Assembly: GCA_950106755.1 (NCBI GenBank)
Contig: OX467091.1
Location: forward strand, 15,455,538-15,519,537
Origin: Climacium dendroides
Lineage: Eukaryota; Streptophyta; Bryopsida; Hypnales; Climaciaceae
Reading direction: 5' to 3'
Length of the DNA stretch: 64,000 nt
Under the pieces are notes generated by a model. That model ran no database searches, was not told the origin of the DNA, and saw nothing but the letters and a program-made list of their open reading frames with translations. Shown here one piece after another: positions 48,913 through 61,380 of the stretch. Every line of letters starts with the position of its first letter. Position 1 is the stretch's first letter. The position numbers and the translations under genes are program-made.

Positions 48913-51900
48913 ATGCAAGCGTCGGCGTCATGGAAGGCTTTGCTGGAGGTGACGAAGACAGCGTGGACGCAGAACGAGTTCCCGTTGGCGTGGGGAACGG
49001 ACGTGTTAACGTGCGTCCACGAGGAAGGGCTGGGATTGCCGAGTGTGGAGCTGGCGCAGGTGCTGCTGCACTGTCTGTCCATCAATGCTTCCTCGCATGG
49101 GGGTCCTCCCCCTGCGGCCACGCTCTGGAGCTACATTCAGCACGCCATGTCGAGCCAGATGGTCTCCGCTCTTCACATGCTCGCTCTCTTCACCAGCAGG
49201 TCTGTCCCTCAATCTTTCCCCATTTTTTTTAACTTAGTCCCTTCCTTTGTCAGCGGATTATATTTCTTGAACTTTCTTGGGCTGTCTGTCTTCAGCTGGA
49301 TTTCAGTAAAATTAGGGCTACTTTCGATTGCACAGGTCAATGCAACAAGCTTGAAATGTGAACTGACGTCATGTGCAAAGTATTAAGGAGGTAGCAAGCT
49401 TGGAATAATCCATAATCCGTTGTGTTTATGACACCTTCTGAAGCATTTGAAGGAACAAGTGTCCAATCCAACGCCAAGGGGTAGCTTGAAACCTTGAGAT
49501 CACACGTATTGTAATCTCAAGTATTTTTAGCAATCTAATGTGGCCTATAGTCCATTGTGTTCTTGAATTGCATAGGTTGAAGCAAGAAGAGTGCAATAAC
49601 ATTTTAAGATTTGAACCAATGCTGGGCAACTAAGGGTGAAATAATGAGCTTAAAGTTCGAACCATTATCATGCGCAACTATGGGTGAAATAACAAGCTTA
49701 AAGCAATCCATGACATTGACGACACCTAATGATGCATATGAAGTAACGAGTGTTCAATCCACCTTAGAGTGGTAGTAGAAACCTTGTTGTCTCAACAATT
49801 TTAACATTCCAAATTGGGGTCTAGTAAGAGTCACCTGGTATGCCCATTCTTGGTACTTAGGCTAGTGCAAGGTTGACATTGAACAAAATGAGATCAAATA
49901 AAATTTGCAAATAAAGTTTGCACCAATCGGGGTGTAAGATTTCTTGTTATCCCAAGCTTATTGCTTCGACAGGTGTACTTTAAAGTGGTCCTAACAGTAA
50001 ATTTTTGTAATGGCTTCTCGACTGAGCGCTTTTCTCCTGTGCCGGTTTTTTTTTATGTGTAGGATCCTACCCACTCGCCAACAGCAACCTGAAATGTACA
50101 AAATGTACTTGAATCTGACAAGCACCTACGCCTTCTGTCTGTCATCCACCAAGATCATGCCATGTCGGGACAGGTGATTAATTGAAATCTCCTCTTTCCG
50201 TTAACCCCTTTAACCCCTTATGGACCAAGAGGCTCTAATTTGGTTGCTTTAGCAGTTTTAACCCCTTAACGCCTCAATCCTTTTTTGAATTTTTGCACAT
50301 TTTGGCATATATCTTTGTACAGAAATACCATTTACTGCAATTTCATGAAATTGGTCATTAAGGAAGGTTGTCTTTTCAAGATTCAAGTGTTACATTGGAT
50401 GAATGAGGAGTTAGTTGGACAAAACAGCGCCTGCAAGCCCTCTGTTCATCGTCCAGAATATGGACGTCGGAGCGCTTAAGGAGCAGGATATGTGTCATAT
50501 TTTATTTGTTCTTTGACCAACACATACAATGGTCTTCATTGATTCTAATTTTAACTTTTGACTCCATCTGAAAGATTTTTTTTCTACAAAATAATCCATC
50601 AAATACAGAACCACGAATCATTGGTCCTTTAGGGTTAATTAAGCAAGTGATAATTTTTTTCACTTTAGAATGGACCAACAGTTTTCATAGCTGTTGGTTT
50701 GGTGCAGGATTGTGAAGGCTGTGGACGAAGCCCTACAATTATCTGAGACTCCCGATGCGCCCATAACAGAGGTAGGGGTGGTGATTGTGCATTTTCTGTT
50801 CGCTCTCGTGGCACGACTGGCGGAGGCCGTGTATGAGGATTGGATATCCAACAAAGGTTCCATGCATAGTCAAATGATGGGGGGGTTAGGGGTAGCTGGT
50901 CATGATGAAAAGCTGGAAATGGGTTTGGAGCAGCTGCGAAAGAATAACAGCTTGGCAGCAGTGCACCTCATGGCTAAAATCATGGAGAACAAGCGCACTG
51001 CAGGCCTGCTTCGGATTGCTCGACGGAACTTGTGAGTAACACAGCTTTCTTAGCGATTTCATTTTTTAATGTTCTACTCGTGCGTATTGTGAATCTGACT
51101 AGGTAATGTCAATCAAGGTCATGCTTATTAAAAAGAATTTGTAAGTTAGTACTTACCAGGCATTTTCAGTATCAAGGATCAAATTTTGGTTGTTAGTAAA
51201 AAATGCCATTTGCAATGGGATTATGTGCAACTGTAGGATCCTACTTGAAGATCATGCTATGTTTGTCCTTCCCTACAATTTTCAGGGTTCTAATTACGAA
51301 TAGGTCCTAGCAATCAAAGCACTGCTTTTTCAAATTTCACTTCAGATTTCAGCACTGCTTTTTGACCATGATATTTAGTTTGCTCTGTCTCATTGGTTGT
51401 AAGTACAATTAAGAAGGCTAGCATTATGGGTTCTAACCCTCCTCTCTAATCCTCCTCCTCCCAACTATCGGGACTCTACCATAATATTTTGCACTGGCAT
51501 TATGGTAACGGAATTAAGCCTGGTGGGACAGGCAGGACCAATGGACTTTATTTGTGCAAAGGTTGCAACGTCTGGAATCGCTGACCAATGATCCTTCATC
51601 AATGGCACCCAAGGAGGCTATGGAGGCTTTGGGACAATTAGCCAAGGCCATCCAACAAGGCCTACGTCAGGAGTGGCGCCCCACGCAGATGCCAGTGGTT
51701 CGGTCGTTGCTGCCGATTTCATCTCGATCATGGTCTTTCGGCAATGCAGGTAGTGTATTTCGTGTTCTCTGTTCTCTGTCCTTTGCGGTGCTCTCATTTT
51801 CATTTTTTTATTAGGCTTGTTGTCTCATGCTTTCCTGAACATTCTAGAGAGCCCTTGCTGAGCACCCTCTGAGCTGGCATGAAGAGGAATTCCTGTGACC

Positions 51901-54900
51901 TGGAGCTTTGCGAAGTTGGGCTCAGTTTGAACAAGTGAGGGGTCCTCGAGCCAATGAGCCATTCTCTTCACATTTGAGAGTATGTCCGAGCTTTAAGTTT
52001 GCTCGATGTGCTCTGATTTGGTATCACTTCGCTATGAATCACTTTTAACTGGTACTGTTCTCAAAACGTGCCATGTCACTGCTGCTCAAGAATGTTATGG
52101 TAACATTTGTGGCAGGTGGGCTGGGCTGCAGTTCACCTTGGCTTCCATTCGATATCTACATGGAAGCTGCTATGGAAGGACGTCGTCTTTGTTCAACTTC
52201 CAATGCAGATAATCTGGCTGGTTAGCACTTTCTCTCCCTACAGGTTTCACTTGTTCAGTAAAACTGCTTGCCGGTGCATGTTTTGAGCGCGACATGAAAT
52301 TGTGTCTCGGTTGCAGATGTGATGAAGTCCATGCAATCTGTACATAATGCGAACTGGGTGGATTTATTTCTGGGGCTGTGGACAGCAGCTTTGCGCTTAG
52401 TGAAAAGGGTATGATGTTGTCTTACAACCGAGCTCTTTTGTTTATTCTTCAGTTCGAGTTGCGTTTTTTGTCGGTGCTCTTCACTACATGGACACTTGAA
52501 AATAACCTCATTAGTTTTGCACTCGTTCATGCAGGTTACTGCTAATGTAGTATTGAATTTACAGGTTTGAGCTTGGGACCAAGTGTTATGGAAGATCCTT
52601 TTCAATTAACGACTTGCTAATGATTATTATTTTGGTTCATGATCGTGCAGGACCGTGAGTCTTTTGAAGGGCCAAATCCACATGTGGAATCTCGCTTGTG
52701 TATGCTGCTCTCTATTTTGCCAATTGCATCAGGAATTGTGATTGATGAAGAAGAGAAAGGGCAACTGCACCCCGAGAGTTTATCTGGAGATCTCAAGGAA
52801 AGAAAAGTTGTAGGAAGTCGACGCGCTGCTCTGGAAACTTGTCTGCAGGTCCTTGGCCAGTTTGAGTCTCTTTTGGTTCCTCCCACTGTGGCTGTTACTG
52901 CTGCAAATCAAGTGGCTGTGAAGGTGGCTGCCTTTATAAGTAGTGGCGGGCAAACGATGAGTGCGGATATGAGCTCTGGAAAATCTGCAGGTCTGTAAGT
53001 ACCGGTGAACAGAGTAGGCTTTTTTGGTTGTTTTTGGTTGTTTCTGTGCACTTCTCTACATAAGCTTTTATTCCATGTTCATTTCAACATGTTATGGATA
53101 GACTGTAGGAGTCACTAGCTTCAGTTCTCTTGCAAGCTATTAGATCTTAGATTTCAAACTAGTGGAAAACCAAATCTTCTTAGGTATTCTAGAAAACCTA
53201 ACCGCATTACAATTGTCAGGGTTAATGTTAGAACTGGTTTAAATGTCGTTTGAACTAACAGGATTTATCGTGGCTAGATTTTTAGAATATCTCTTGCCAC
53301 GGGTGGTTTCCACTAGTGAGATATGGAGGGTGTGATTGAATCATTATTTTCCAATTCGTTGTAATGCGGGGCCTGATATATGACTGGACGCTGATTGAAA
53401 GCTAGCTCTATACAGGTATTCTATATTTTCTCATGTTGACCAGATACAGCATCAAGTACTTTTTCTCCTGACTAGTATGCATATTTGACTGTGCATGATC
53501 AGTTGGAACCATGCGGCACTTGATCGTGGATGCATGCGTAGCCAGGAACTTATTGTCCAATTCCGCTTACTTCTGGCTTGGAACCGGAGGGTCAATGGGT
53601 AATATTCCCGTGGTTCCTTCCCAACCGTCTCCGTGGTCAGCATTTATGGATGGGGCACCCCTCTCAACCTTGCGAACTGCACTGATGTCATATCCTGCTG
53701 GAAGGTATACTTAGTGATACCAATTCGTGAATCTGCAACATGTTTTTATTAGTATCATGGGAGAACAAATGGTTATACTCACTTTGGAAGCATTGAACGC
53801 AATCCTCTGTCCAACTTTTGATTACTTACCAAATTCATATGTGTGTTACTGGCTCAAGATCATTTCTATGTTTGAAAGTGTTGTAGAGTTGGAGAAGATC
53901 TATAAGACAGCCATTATTGGTCCTGAAGAGGAAAGGGCAGCAGCAGCTAGCATCCTGTGTGGGGCCTCACTTATTCGCAGCTGGACGGTGCAGGTCTGTG
54001 CGAGACCCTGTCAGCATATTTATTACTCTAATTTTTGAAACTAGTGTTGTAATTTAGGAAAGTAATGACCGGATGAGACCAGAAGTTGTCGTTTAAGGGC
54101 TAATGTGCATGATGTAATCGAGGATCATGCTCAGAGACATGCTTCTCGAGACGTTATCCCCAATTTTTTTTGACACGGGTGTAGATGTGACAGGAACATG
54201 CAGTGCATTTCGCAGTGCAATTGTTGTCTCCACCGATTAGTGACAACTGGGGTGGAAACAGGGAAGGGCTCCTTGCGCATGCACCCATGCTGTATGCTGC
54301 ACTTCAAGCCATGGCAAATGCTGATGCACTCAACGTACTCTCCTTATTTGGCATGGTACTACTGAAATTTCTTATTCCTCTTGTGTTATTTATTGATTCT
54401 AATGGGGTTTGTTTCAATCTACAGGATCTCAATCGATTCGTTTCTTTGCCTCTGTTCTTATCTATCTGTTTCGTTTGATGTCTTTCTTCACGTTCATTTG
54501 ATTTGACTGAGAAACTAAGAGTGGTAGTTACAGTTCCCTGAAATGGCAGCATCTCTTTTGCCTATCTGCGAGGTATTTGGGTCCATCACAAACGCAAAAC
54601 CGATTGCAACAAATATGGGAGAGGAGCTCTCAGCTCATCAGTTATTCACTGTGGCCTTCCTTCAACTTGTTAAGCTGTGGAAGTTTCACCGACCTCCTCT
54701 GGAGCATTGTCTACTGGGTTGTGGAGCTGGACTTGGTGCGGACTTGAGCCTTGATTACCTCCTGCAGCTGCGTAATATTCAGTTGGCTTCTCCTACCTCC
54801 TACAGGTTGGCCAAGCAGCGTATGCAATTGCCTGGGTTAACTTACCCTACAAGCGGTGTGGTAACACTAGACTCTTTCCCCCGGCTTCAGCTTTGGTACC

Positions 54901-57291
54901 TGCAGCACCAAGCTTGTATATCTTCGACAGTCTCGGTAGTTCGAAGTAACCCAATGCATCAAGTGGGAGATCGCCTGCTAGCCCTGATGTTTAAGAAGGT
55001 CAATAAGAGTAACTCTGCTACTACAACAGGGCTTTCTGGAAATGCCTCTGGTCCAAGTGAAGACGCTGCTGGCAGGCCCATTTTGTGTGCATGGGATATT
55101 ATTGCTGCTGTTCCTATCACGTTGGAGTATGCGCTCACAGCTTGTTCTCATAGCAATCTTACTCCTCGTGAATTAACTACAGGTATATTTGTTCCTTTCA
55201 GTAAAATTAGACTGTTTCAGGAAATTTTAGACGATATCATGGATAGATCTTCGCCATGATTCATTGGGAGGTCTCCGTATGGTCACATCGATCATACGGA
55301 GGCTTTCTTATGCATCCTAGAGGGGGCCTACCTACGTATCTCAGGGGGGCCTTCGTGTAAGCACTTCAACTATAGGGAGATGTCTGCATGAATTATGGAG
55401 AAGATTCTCATTATGATGTCAAAGTTCTTGAAGCAGTCTAATTTACTGAAAACCTTGATCAACGTGCTTGCTATACAATTTATGCTGTTTGAGTTATTTT
55501 TTAAAATTCTGAGTTGATAGTGATACATTTGTTTATTTGTGCTCAGGGCTTCGGGAACTGGTAGATTATCTTCCAGCATCTATTGCGTCTATTGTGAGCT
55601 ATTGCTTGGCGGAAGTCACCAGGGGGCTATGGAAATATGCATCAATGAATGGCCAGGACTGGCCTAGCCCTGCTGCTAATCTTCATTCCATACAAGGAGA
55701 GGTGAAGGATATTTTGGCAGCTGCCGGCGTTCATACTACAAATCCAACTGGTAATGAGTCACGGCACTACACTTTCTTGTCACTCTTGGTTGCTCCAATA
55801 CTATCTTTCATACCACGTCAAGCCTTCATTAAAATTCTATAGTATTCATATGCTCAAATATGAGCGCCAGAGATAAAACCAACTCTTACTTTTGTACTGG
55901 TGCACAGTTGATACTGTGAAGTTTCAACAGGGCGTTCAGTAATATTTTGACTGTTTCAGGTTCTTTTAGACAATATTCATTGGGAAGTCTTCCTTTGATC
56001 ACAGTGATCATGCAAAAGCCTCCCATTTTCCATGCCGAGGCCTCTGAATGAACACTGTGACCATAAGGAGATCTCCTCAAGAATCATGGTGAAGATTCTC
56101 TTTATGTTGCTTTGCAGAAATTCCTGAAAGTCTTGGTTTACTTAAAACCTTGTTCTCTTCTCAGCCTTACGATCATCTTCGCCCAACCACTGTCTTGTTT
56201 GAACAGGTTTTGGGGGAGGAAATGCGCCAGTGTCACTACCTCTACCTCTGGCTGCTCTTATAGGCTTAACTATCACGTTCAAGTTGGACAAGCACGGAGA
56301 CACAGTGCTAAGTGTTGCAGGTCCAGGACTCGAGACTTGCTCAAGCGCAGGCCCGTGGTTCAGCATGCACGTAGTTGCAGCCTTGTGGTCTCAGAAAGTA
56401 AAGAGGTGGCATGACTACATTGTTTTTATGGGCTCAATACACGTATTCAAGCAGAATAAGTCAGCTCTCTTGCAACTCCTGAAGAATTGCTTCGCCGTGA
56501 CCCTCTCCACTGCATCAGCCCCCGGGTCCAAGTTGCAGGTGAATGGCGGTGTGGGAGCGCTTCTGGGCCATGGCCCCTGGTCTGCATATGCTCCAGGCAT
56601 ACTATACCTTCGGTCCTACAGTATGTTGCACGACATCATGTTTTTGAGTGACGAAACCTTGCTATTAGTCACCGACGCAGTCAGAGAATTGGGAACACAG
56701 GGTGATGTAGATGCAGTGACACGGTTACGGTGTGTTCAAGCGTCCATGCCCAATTGCCTGTCAAGGGCAGTGCAAGCCTCTTCTTTAGGAGCCTCCTTGC
56801 TTTATGTGTCTGGAGGGACAACCTTGGTGGCCAAGCTATTCACTGAGAGCATTCCAACATGGTTCTTAGCCAAAGGGACTCAAGGTTCAAGTGGTTTGGT
56901 TCTACAGGGATACGCCATAGCTCATTTTGCTATTTTGTCGGGGGCTCTTGCTTGGGGTTTGTCTACGTCCTCAGGTACTGAGAATTCAGGGATACCTCTG
57001 ACGATGCGGCGACACCATGTGTTGGGTTTGCATATGGAATTTTTAGCTTCAGGTTTGGGTGGGGATTTGGCAGTGAGTTGTGAGCAGATGCTGTGGAGAT
57101 CGTACGTGGTGGGATTTTTGGCGCTTATGGTTACTTGTACACCAACATGGATATTGGAGCTCAAGATAGGGACTTTACGGAAGCTGGCCACAGGGTTGAG
57201 ATTTTGGCATGAACATGACTTGGCCGTTGCTTTGCTAGAACGGGGAGGGCCGTCCGCCATGGGAGCCGCTGCCGAACTTACTCTGGGTTAG
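48913..57291 (+). CDS. MED33: Mediator complex subunit MED33/MED5 (REF4/RFR1 family), 13 exons
   Basis: This encodes a plant Mediator tail-module subunit that links transcription factors to RNA polymerase II. In Arabidopsis the paralogues REF4 and RFR1 restrain phenylpropanoid genes. Coding exons: 48913-49199, 50063-50173, 50708-51031, 51562-51749, 52116-52220, 52317-52408, 52651-52990, 53503-53704, 53879-53993, 54194-54355, 54534-55182, 55547-55750, 56207-57291. All introns are GT-AG and all phases agree. The total is 3864 bp, or 1287 residues, close to the roughly 1,275-1,310 of Arabidopsis homologues. Family landmarks in order: GLPSVELAQVLL (about 45), ILPTRQQQPEMYKMYLNL (exon 2), IVKAVDEALQLSE, WLPFDIYMEAAMEG (exon 5), LFLGLWTAALRLVKR, MRHLIVDACVARNLL, ILCGASLIRSW, LLPICEVFGS, WYLQHQACISSTV, YLPASIASIVSY, LPLPLAALIGLTITFKLDK, NGGVGALLGHG, EFLASGLGG and the terminal GAAAELTLG. 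The start is the first ATG after an in-frame stop. No domain is missing. Exons 3 and 4 are the least conserved, so those borders are the least certain. Confidence 0.95.
49390..49795. repeat. Diverged tandem duplication in MED33 intron 1
   Basis: Two blocks (about 49390-49494 and 49690-49795) share AACAAGCTT/AGCAAGCTT, CAATCCAT/AATCCAT, ACACCT, GAAGTAACGAGTGTTCAATC versus GAAGGAACAAGTGTCCAATC, and GAAACCTTG. Between them GGGTGAAATAA..GAGCTTAAAG-type words also repeat. Confidence 0.65.
50210..50638. repeat. Inverted-repeat-bounded segment in MED33 intron 2
   Basis: TTAACCCCTTATGGACCAA (50210-50228) is mirrored by TTGGTCCTTTAGGGTTAA (50621-50638). This bounds 429 bp of AT-rich DNA and may mark an inserted element. 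No target duplication is clear. Confidence 0.4.
55209..55457 (+). repeat. Intronic repeat in MED33 intron 11
   Basis: The block runs GACTGTTTCAGG, TTTTAGAC, ATTCATTGGGAGGTCT, GATCAT, GGGAGATGTCT, GAAGATTCTC, AAGTTCTTGAAG and AAAACCTTG. The same order occurs in the next intron at 55948-56152. It includes a short hairpin CTCCGTATG...CATACGGAG. Confidence 0.7.
55948..56152 (+). repeat. Intronic repeat in MED33 intron 12, related to intron 11
   Basis: The block runs GACTGTTTCAGG, TTTTAGAC, ATTCATTGGGAAGTCT, GATCAT, AGGAGATCTCCT, GAAGATTCTC, AATTCCTGAAAG and AAAACCTTG in the same orientation as in intron 11. It lies near the 3' end of this intron but near the 5' end of the other. Confidence 0.7.
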
Positions 57292-57450
57292 ACTTGTACA
57301 TTCTGGGATCCTGCTTCTGTACATGCGATCATTTTTCTATTTATCTCTCTTCTATTGTTTCTGGTACTTTTCTTGTGGATGTCTTGTCTGTCACACGCTA
57401 CGTAACATTGCCTTAATCATGTAATAGGAGCCAGAAAGTCGCTTGTGAAT
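57292..57450 (+). other. Probable MED33 3'-UTR
   Basis: T-rich sequence directly after the TAG stop with TGTACATTC and TGTACATGC (UGUA-type far-upstream motifs of plant polyadenylation). No canonical AATAAA was seen; AATCATGTAATAGG near 57417 could serve. The end of the transcript is not fixed. Confidence 0.4.
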
Positions 57451-57823
57451 GGTCGAACAGCTGTTTTTCATATGCTTTTCATCCAGTTTTGCGTTCAAAC
57501 TATGTATATCCACTTCATTAAGTTCAAGTCAAGTTCACTGTCTTCTCATTTTTATTGAAAATATTCTATTATCAAAAAATGGTATATGGAGTGTGTGTAT
57601 TTGAGCAAATCTTAAACTTGATTTTTTTTCTTTAGAGCTATTAAGTCTATTTTCTACTTCGAAAATTTTGAAAAATTTCTCTACATTGTTGGGCCTCAAC
57701 TTCTTTTAAGGGTTAACATCAAAATGGGCTTGTGACTACAAATTTCAAGTCTTATTAGTGTGCCTTGTGCCATTGCAACAATCAAATCAAAAGTTATTTT
57801 TTTATTTTTTTATTCATAAAAAC

Positions 57824-58410
57824 TTTGAAATCCAATATCTTTCACATTGTAAATCCAAACACCACAAAACAAAGTCCATGCATCCCTTTTGATAGAGAGC
57901 TTTTCAATAGTATCAAAAATGCAACTAAAGGGTGCATGGTTCTAGAGATTTTGTTGTAACAAACAAAACAAATAGCCTCAGTGTACCTTGTGCCATTGCT
58001 AAAATCAAAATCAAAATCATTTTTTAATTTTGAATTAAAGTGTATGTTTGGTGTCCAATGGATGACAAAGAATCTTAGTATAGAAGAGAGAAGTGCAATT
58101 ATTCATCCTTGGAATTTTGTGTGAAAAGGAGAAATTTTCTACAATACTTTGACTTCTAATGAGTGCTTTTGGATTTTTTTTAGACCAATGATTCTCATGG
58201 TATCAAAATGGATGATTTCCACAGTCACTAGTCTGTCATTTAAGGGTTAAAAAATAACTCTAAAATCCATAAAATCTTTTACACTATAGGTCCAAATACC
58301 ATGAAACAAAGCTTATGCACTCCTCCCAGAGAGCTATTTAATAGTAACACCAAGAACACCACCAGGAGATGTACAATTCTAAAGATGTTACATTAATAAA
58401 CAAAACAAAC
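57824..58410 (+). repeat. Two diverged copies of a dispersed repeat (about 150 bp each)
   Basis: Copies at about 57824-57968 and 58255-58410 share TTTCACATTGTAAATCCAAA / TTTTACACTATAGGTCCAAA, then ACC(A)CA(A)AACAAAG, TGCA, AGAGAGCT, ATAGTA, GCAACTAAAGGGTGCA-like and TTCTAGAGAT/TTCTAAAGAT words in order. A third copy is inverted at about 63610-63760. Confidence 0.6.
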
Positions 58411-58683
58411 AAACAAATCAAAACAAACATCTTCTCAAGGTATAAATTGTCTATCATTTTGTTTGCTACCATTTTGTAACTAGATATGAGTGAAAAGTTT
58501 TATATTTATTTTTCAAAGATTAACCCTTTAGTGGTCCTCTTCTAGCACTAGCAAGGTAGTGCAAAGAAGACAAATCCGGAAGTGTGCTCTTCTAAGTGCA
58601 TGAAACAGTTCATCTAAGTGCATGAACCGTTTGATCTTATCTGCTAGTGTGAGAGTCATCGGTGAGAGCAAAAATTAGTGGTA

Positions 58684-58738
58684 AGAGCCAATCATTGTCT
58701 TTGATTTCTACACATTTCATAGGACAATGATTGGCTCT
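58684..58738. repeat. Perfect hairpin, 16-bp arms
   Basis: AGAGCCAATCATTGTC (58684-58699) and GACAATGATTGGCTCT (58723-58738) pair perfectly across a 23-base loop. The left half with its flank (AAGAGCCAATCATTGTCTTC...TTTCT) recurs alone at about 58942-58975. Confidence 0.85.
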
Positions 58739-59219
58739 TCTAACATATGAGTTGAGTCATGCCACCAAATTTTCACCAAAAATAAAGCAATAAGGTAGTA
58801 TGGCCTTAAAGTGCTCTGACTTCCTCAAACCATCTTGTAGGTAGTTGCAGAGTGGATGTGAGGTGATTCTTAAATGGACCTCTTTGGTCCATTAGTGAAT
58901 TCAAAAAGAATTGTGTTTTGTTTTTTTTAAATTTTATTGCAAGAGCCAATCATTGTCTTCAATTTCTGCACATTTCTTTATAAGTCACAAGGGGACAGGT
59001 TTTGGGACAACTACAGTCACAAATAGTGCCTGTGACCTGAATCTTTGAAAATTCATAAGTAATTCAAAAATGCTTGAAAAAATACGAAACTACTTGTGTT
59101 GTGTTCTGCATCTATTTTTCTTTCTCTGAAAAATGAGCTGAAAATAATTTTGTCCATGGAAACCTGTGAAAAAGGCGAATCAGACCTTAAAAGGTTGCTT
59201 TAAGGACATACTACCTTAG
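58739..59219. other. No gene recognised
   Basis: Mixed AT-rich DNA between the hairpin and the exon-like segment. No open frame, element end or RNA gene could be named. Confidence 0.4.
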
Positions 59220-59335
59220 TGCCTGCCGAGGTCAAGAGCTTGCAATGTGCAGCACATAGCGAACCAAGAGAAAGTGAGCTACTTCAAGAATGTGTTGCAG
59301 CAATGGTACAAATGAACAGCAATGAAATATGTCAT
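59220..59335 (+). other. Exon-like open segment of unknown protein
   Basis: After ACCTTAG (possible acceptor) the frame reads PAEVKSLQCAAHSEPRES then ELLQECVAAMVQMNSNEICH, and ends at CAT|GTAAGG (possible donor). Composition is gene-like compared with its surroundings. I do not recognise the family. It may be an exon of an unseen gene or a fragment. Confidence 0.3.
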
Positions 59336-59978
59336 GTAAGGCTTGCCCTACTGTCCAGTCCGAATAAGACAAAACAGCTGATGTTTGCATACTTGTACTT
59401 CATGTGGGACATGTTCACAGTTGTTGTTTTAATTAAGGTCATATTCATTATATTGAGACTTTTCGCAGATTTTGAGACAAAATGCTAGATATTATAAATT
59501 CATTTACAAAAATAATAATTGAAATAAATGAATTTTGAGCTCCCAGGAATGTGATATGCAGAATGCAATGAGTATGAGGAAGAATGCGAAAGAATGTCTG
59601 CATTTGGAGTCACATACGGAGCGTGCATGAACCTCATCAAAATATGTACACTCCTCATAACATAGTAATGGAAGAAATCATGAGTGTTGCACTATGAAGT
59701 CCACTAGCATATTCCACATTTCATATAAAATTTACAGAGAGCTCACTCTAGCGGGCGAGCACACTACATGGAACAGTGTATGTATGGGATAGTTTGTGAA
59801 GCTTGAAGCATAGGAATGGCCACTTGCATTCAAAACTCTCTACTGAAAATTTGGACGTATAGTAATGGTCCATGCGACTCCGACATGTTGATTGAGGAAG
59901 GGATTCTGAAGTATGTATAAGAACTCAAACCTCTGACATTTCTCATCTACTTTTGTAGGCCACTGAACAGTACACTTA

Positions 59979-60546
59979 CCTGGGGTGTACTACAAAGGAA
60001 GTTCATGGGTGAGGAGCGACCAAACCCTAATTACCCATTTCTACTTTTTTTAATTATTTTTTAATAAACTATAATTTCAATCTACAATTTTGAGCTTTGT
60101 TTAACAATGTCTATAGGTTTCTATTGCCAAAAATTTCAATCCTAAACAACATGTGATATATTGTCTGGAAAGGATTGAAAAATGAACTAAAATGGCATGT
60201 TTTTCAACTAAAATATTTACAGAGATCACATCAAGATGACTATTGTATCAATATTCAACCAAAATAAACTTTCAGTAGAAAGCTATTTTATAGAATTTCT
60301 TTTTCTTATATAATATAGGGGTGTGAAAGTTATTTTTAGCTTTACAATGTATCTTTTTTCTTTTAAAATTTATAACTAATTATTATTAACTTAAAAAAAT
60401 ATCAATAATTCAAAACATAAACTTTCAAAGTAGGAAAATTTATTTATATTTTTTTAAGAAGAAAAATAAAATTTTAGGATATAATATAGGGGGTCCAAAA
60501 TTTGGTCGCTCCTCACCTATGAACTTCCTTTGTAGTGCACCCCCCG
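59979..60546 (+). mobile_element. 568-bp MULE-like MITE, copy 1
   Basis: The arms GGGGTGTACTACAAAGGAAG and inverted GGGGTGCACTACAAAGGAAG continue with TTCATGGGTGAGGAGCGACC, for a TIR of about 43 bp. AGTACACTTA lies on both sides (59969-59978 and 60547-60556), a 10-bp target duplication. The AT-rich interior has no coding frame. A second copy is inverted at 61780-62351. Confidence 0.8.
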
Positions 60547-61380
60547 AGTACACTTAGTGCCGCTTAAACATTTACTACACATTATACCAAAAAGTGATAA
60601 AAAAGAACCACAATCAAAATCAACAGTGGTTCTTTTGAACATTGTTCTGTGCAAGTTGACTACATGTGCAATCTCTATTTTTTACAATTTACTGCTTCAA
60701 TTTTTAGAATTTTGGGGTGTATAATATATTGTTGGAAAGGTATTTTGTACATGCATGTTGCTCATCGATTTGTACAGTACTGATGCAAGCATCCAACGTT
60801 CTCAAACTTGTTGCCTTCACTTGCGCAGAAGAAAGTGGCTGCGTTGAAAACAATCACCAGTATGCATGTGAACACCTCCACATTGTGCACAATCCAAGTT
60901 TGTCCGTATGTGACCTCTACAAAAGCGACACTTCCTCCGACATGCTGTTTAGACCAATCTGTGAATCCCAAGCTCAACAAGACAAAACTGTGAAACTATT
61001 CTTCTTTGCAACCTCCAAGGTCAGTTGAGCTTATATGCAAGTTGTAGTTGGAATTGCAAGTGAGACACTGGGTCCTTCCCGAGCTGCTCCAGGATGACCT
61101 TGTTTAGAATGAAGCAGTTGATGACTGATATATCTAAGAGCTAGAAAAATATTTTATGCCTCTAAGTCTGATTAGAATAGCTGCTTTGCAAGTAGTCAAC
61201 CACATCAATGCTTCGCATGAAATCAAGGTTGTTCTATTGAATAGGATTTCGGGTTTTGGTGTCGAGTTGTCTATCGAGAGTCGCATGTTGTATTGGACGC
61301 GTATCTGTCATATTAGACAAGCTCGTAGTGCGGTCACCCTTTTTTCAAGAATTTTCTGTCCTATGTGGAAAGGTGCAACC
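60547..61380 (+). other. Unassigned, gene-like composition between the MITE pair
   Basis: The + frame 60717-61028 reads LKLVAFTCAEESGCVENN and continues with HQYACEHLHIVHNPSLSVCD before a possible AAG|GTCAGT donor at 61019. A second + frame opens at 61156-61458 (NHINASHEIKVVLLNRISGF). Overlapping minus and plus frames are also open, so coding status and strand are unproven. No family recognised. Confidence 0.25.

Noticed and set aside
52006..52212. Plus-strand frame 52006-52212 as the coding frame of exon 5
   Set aside because: The homologous reading WLPFDIYMEAAMEG lies in a different frame of 52116-52220, which also satisfies the splice phases.
52981..52994. Alternative donor at TCT|GTAAGT for exon 7
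   Set aside because: A better match to the donor consensus, but it would put exon 8 out of the frame that reads MRHLIVDACVARN. GCAG|GTCTGT at 52990 keeps the frame.
53877..53890. Acceptor GTTGTAG| for exon 9
   Set aside because: Breaks the phase with exon 8. GAAAG| at 53878 restores SVVELEKIYK in frame.
56142..57260. Minus-strand frames opposite MED33 exon 13
   Set aside because: Shadows of the strongly conserved plus-strand exon.
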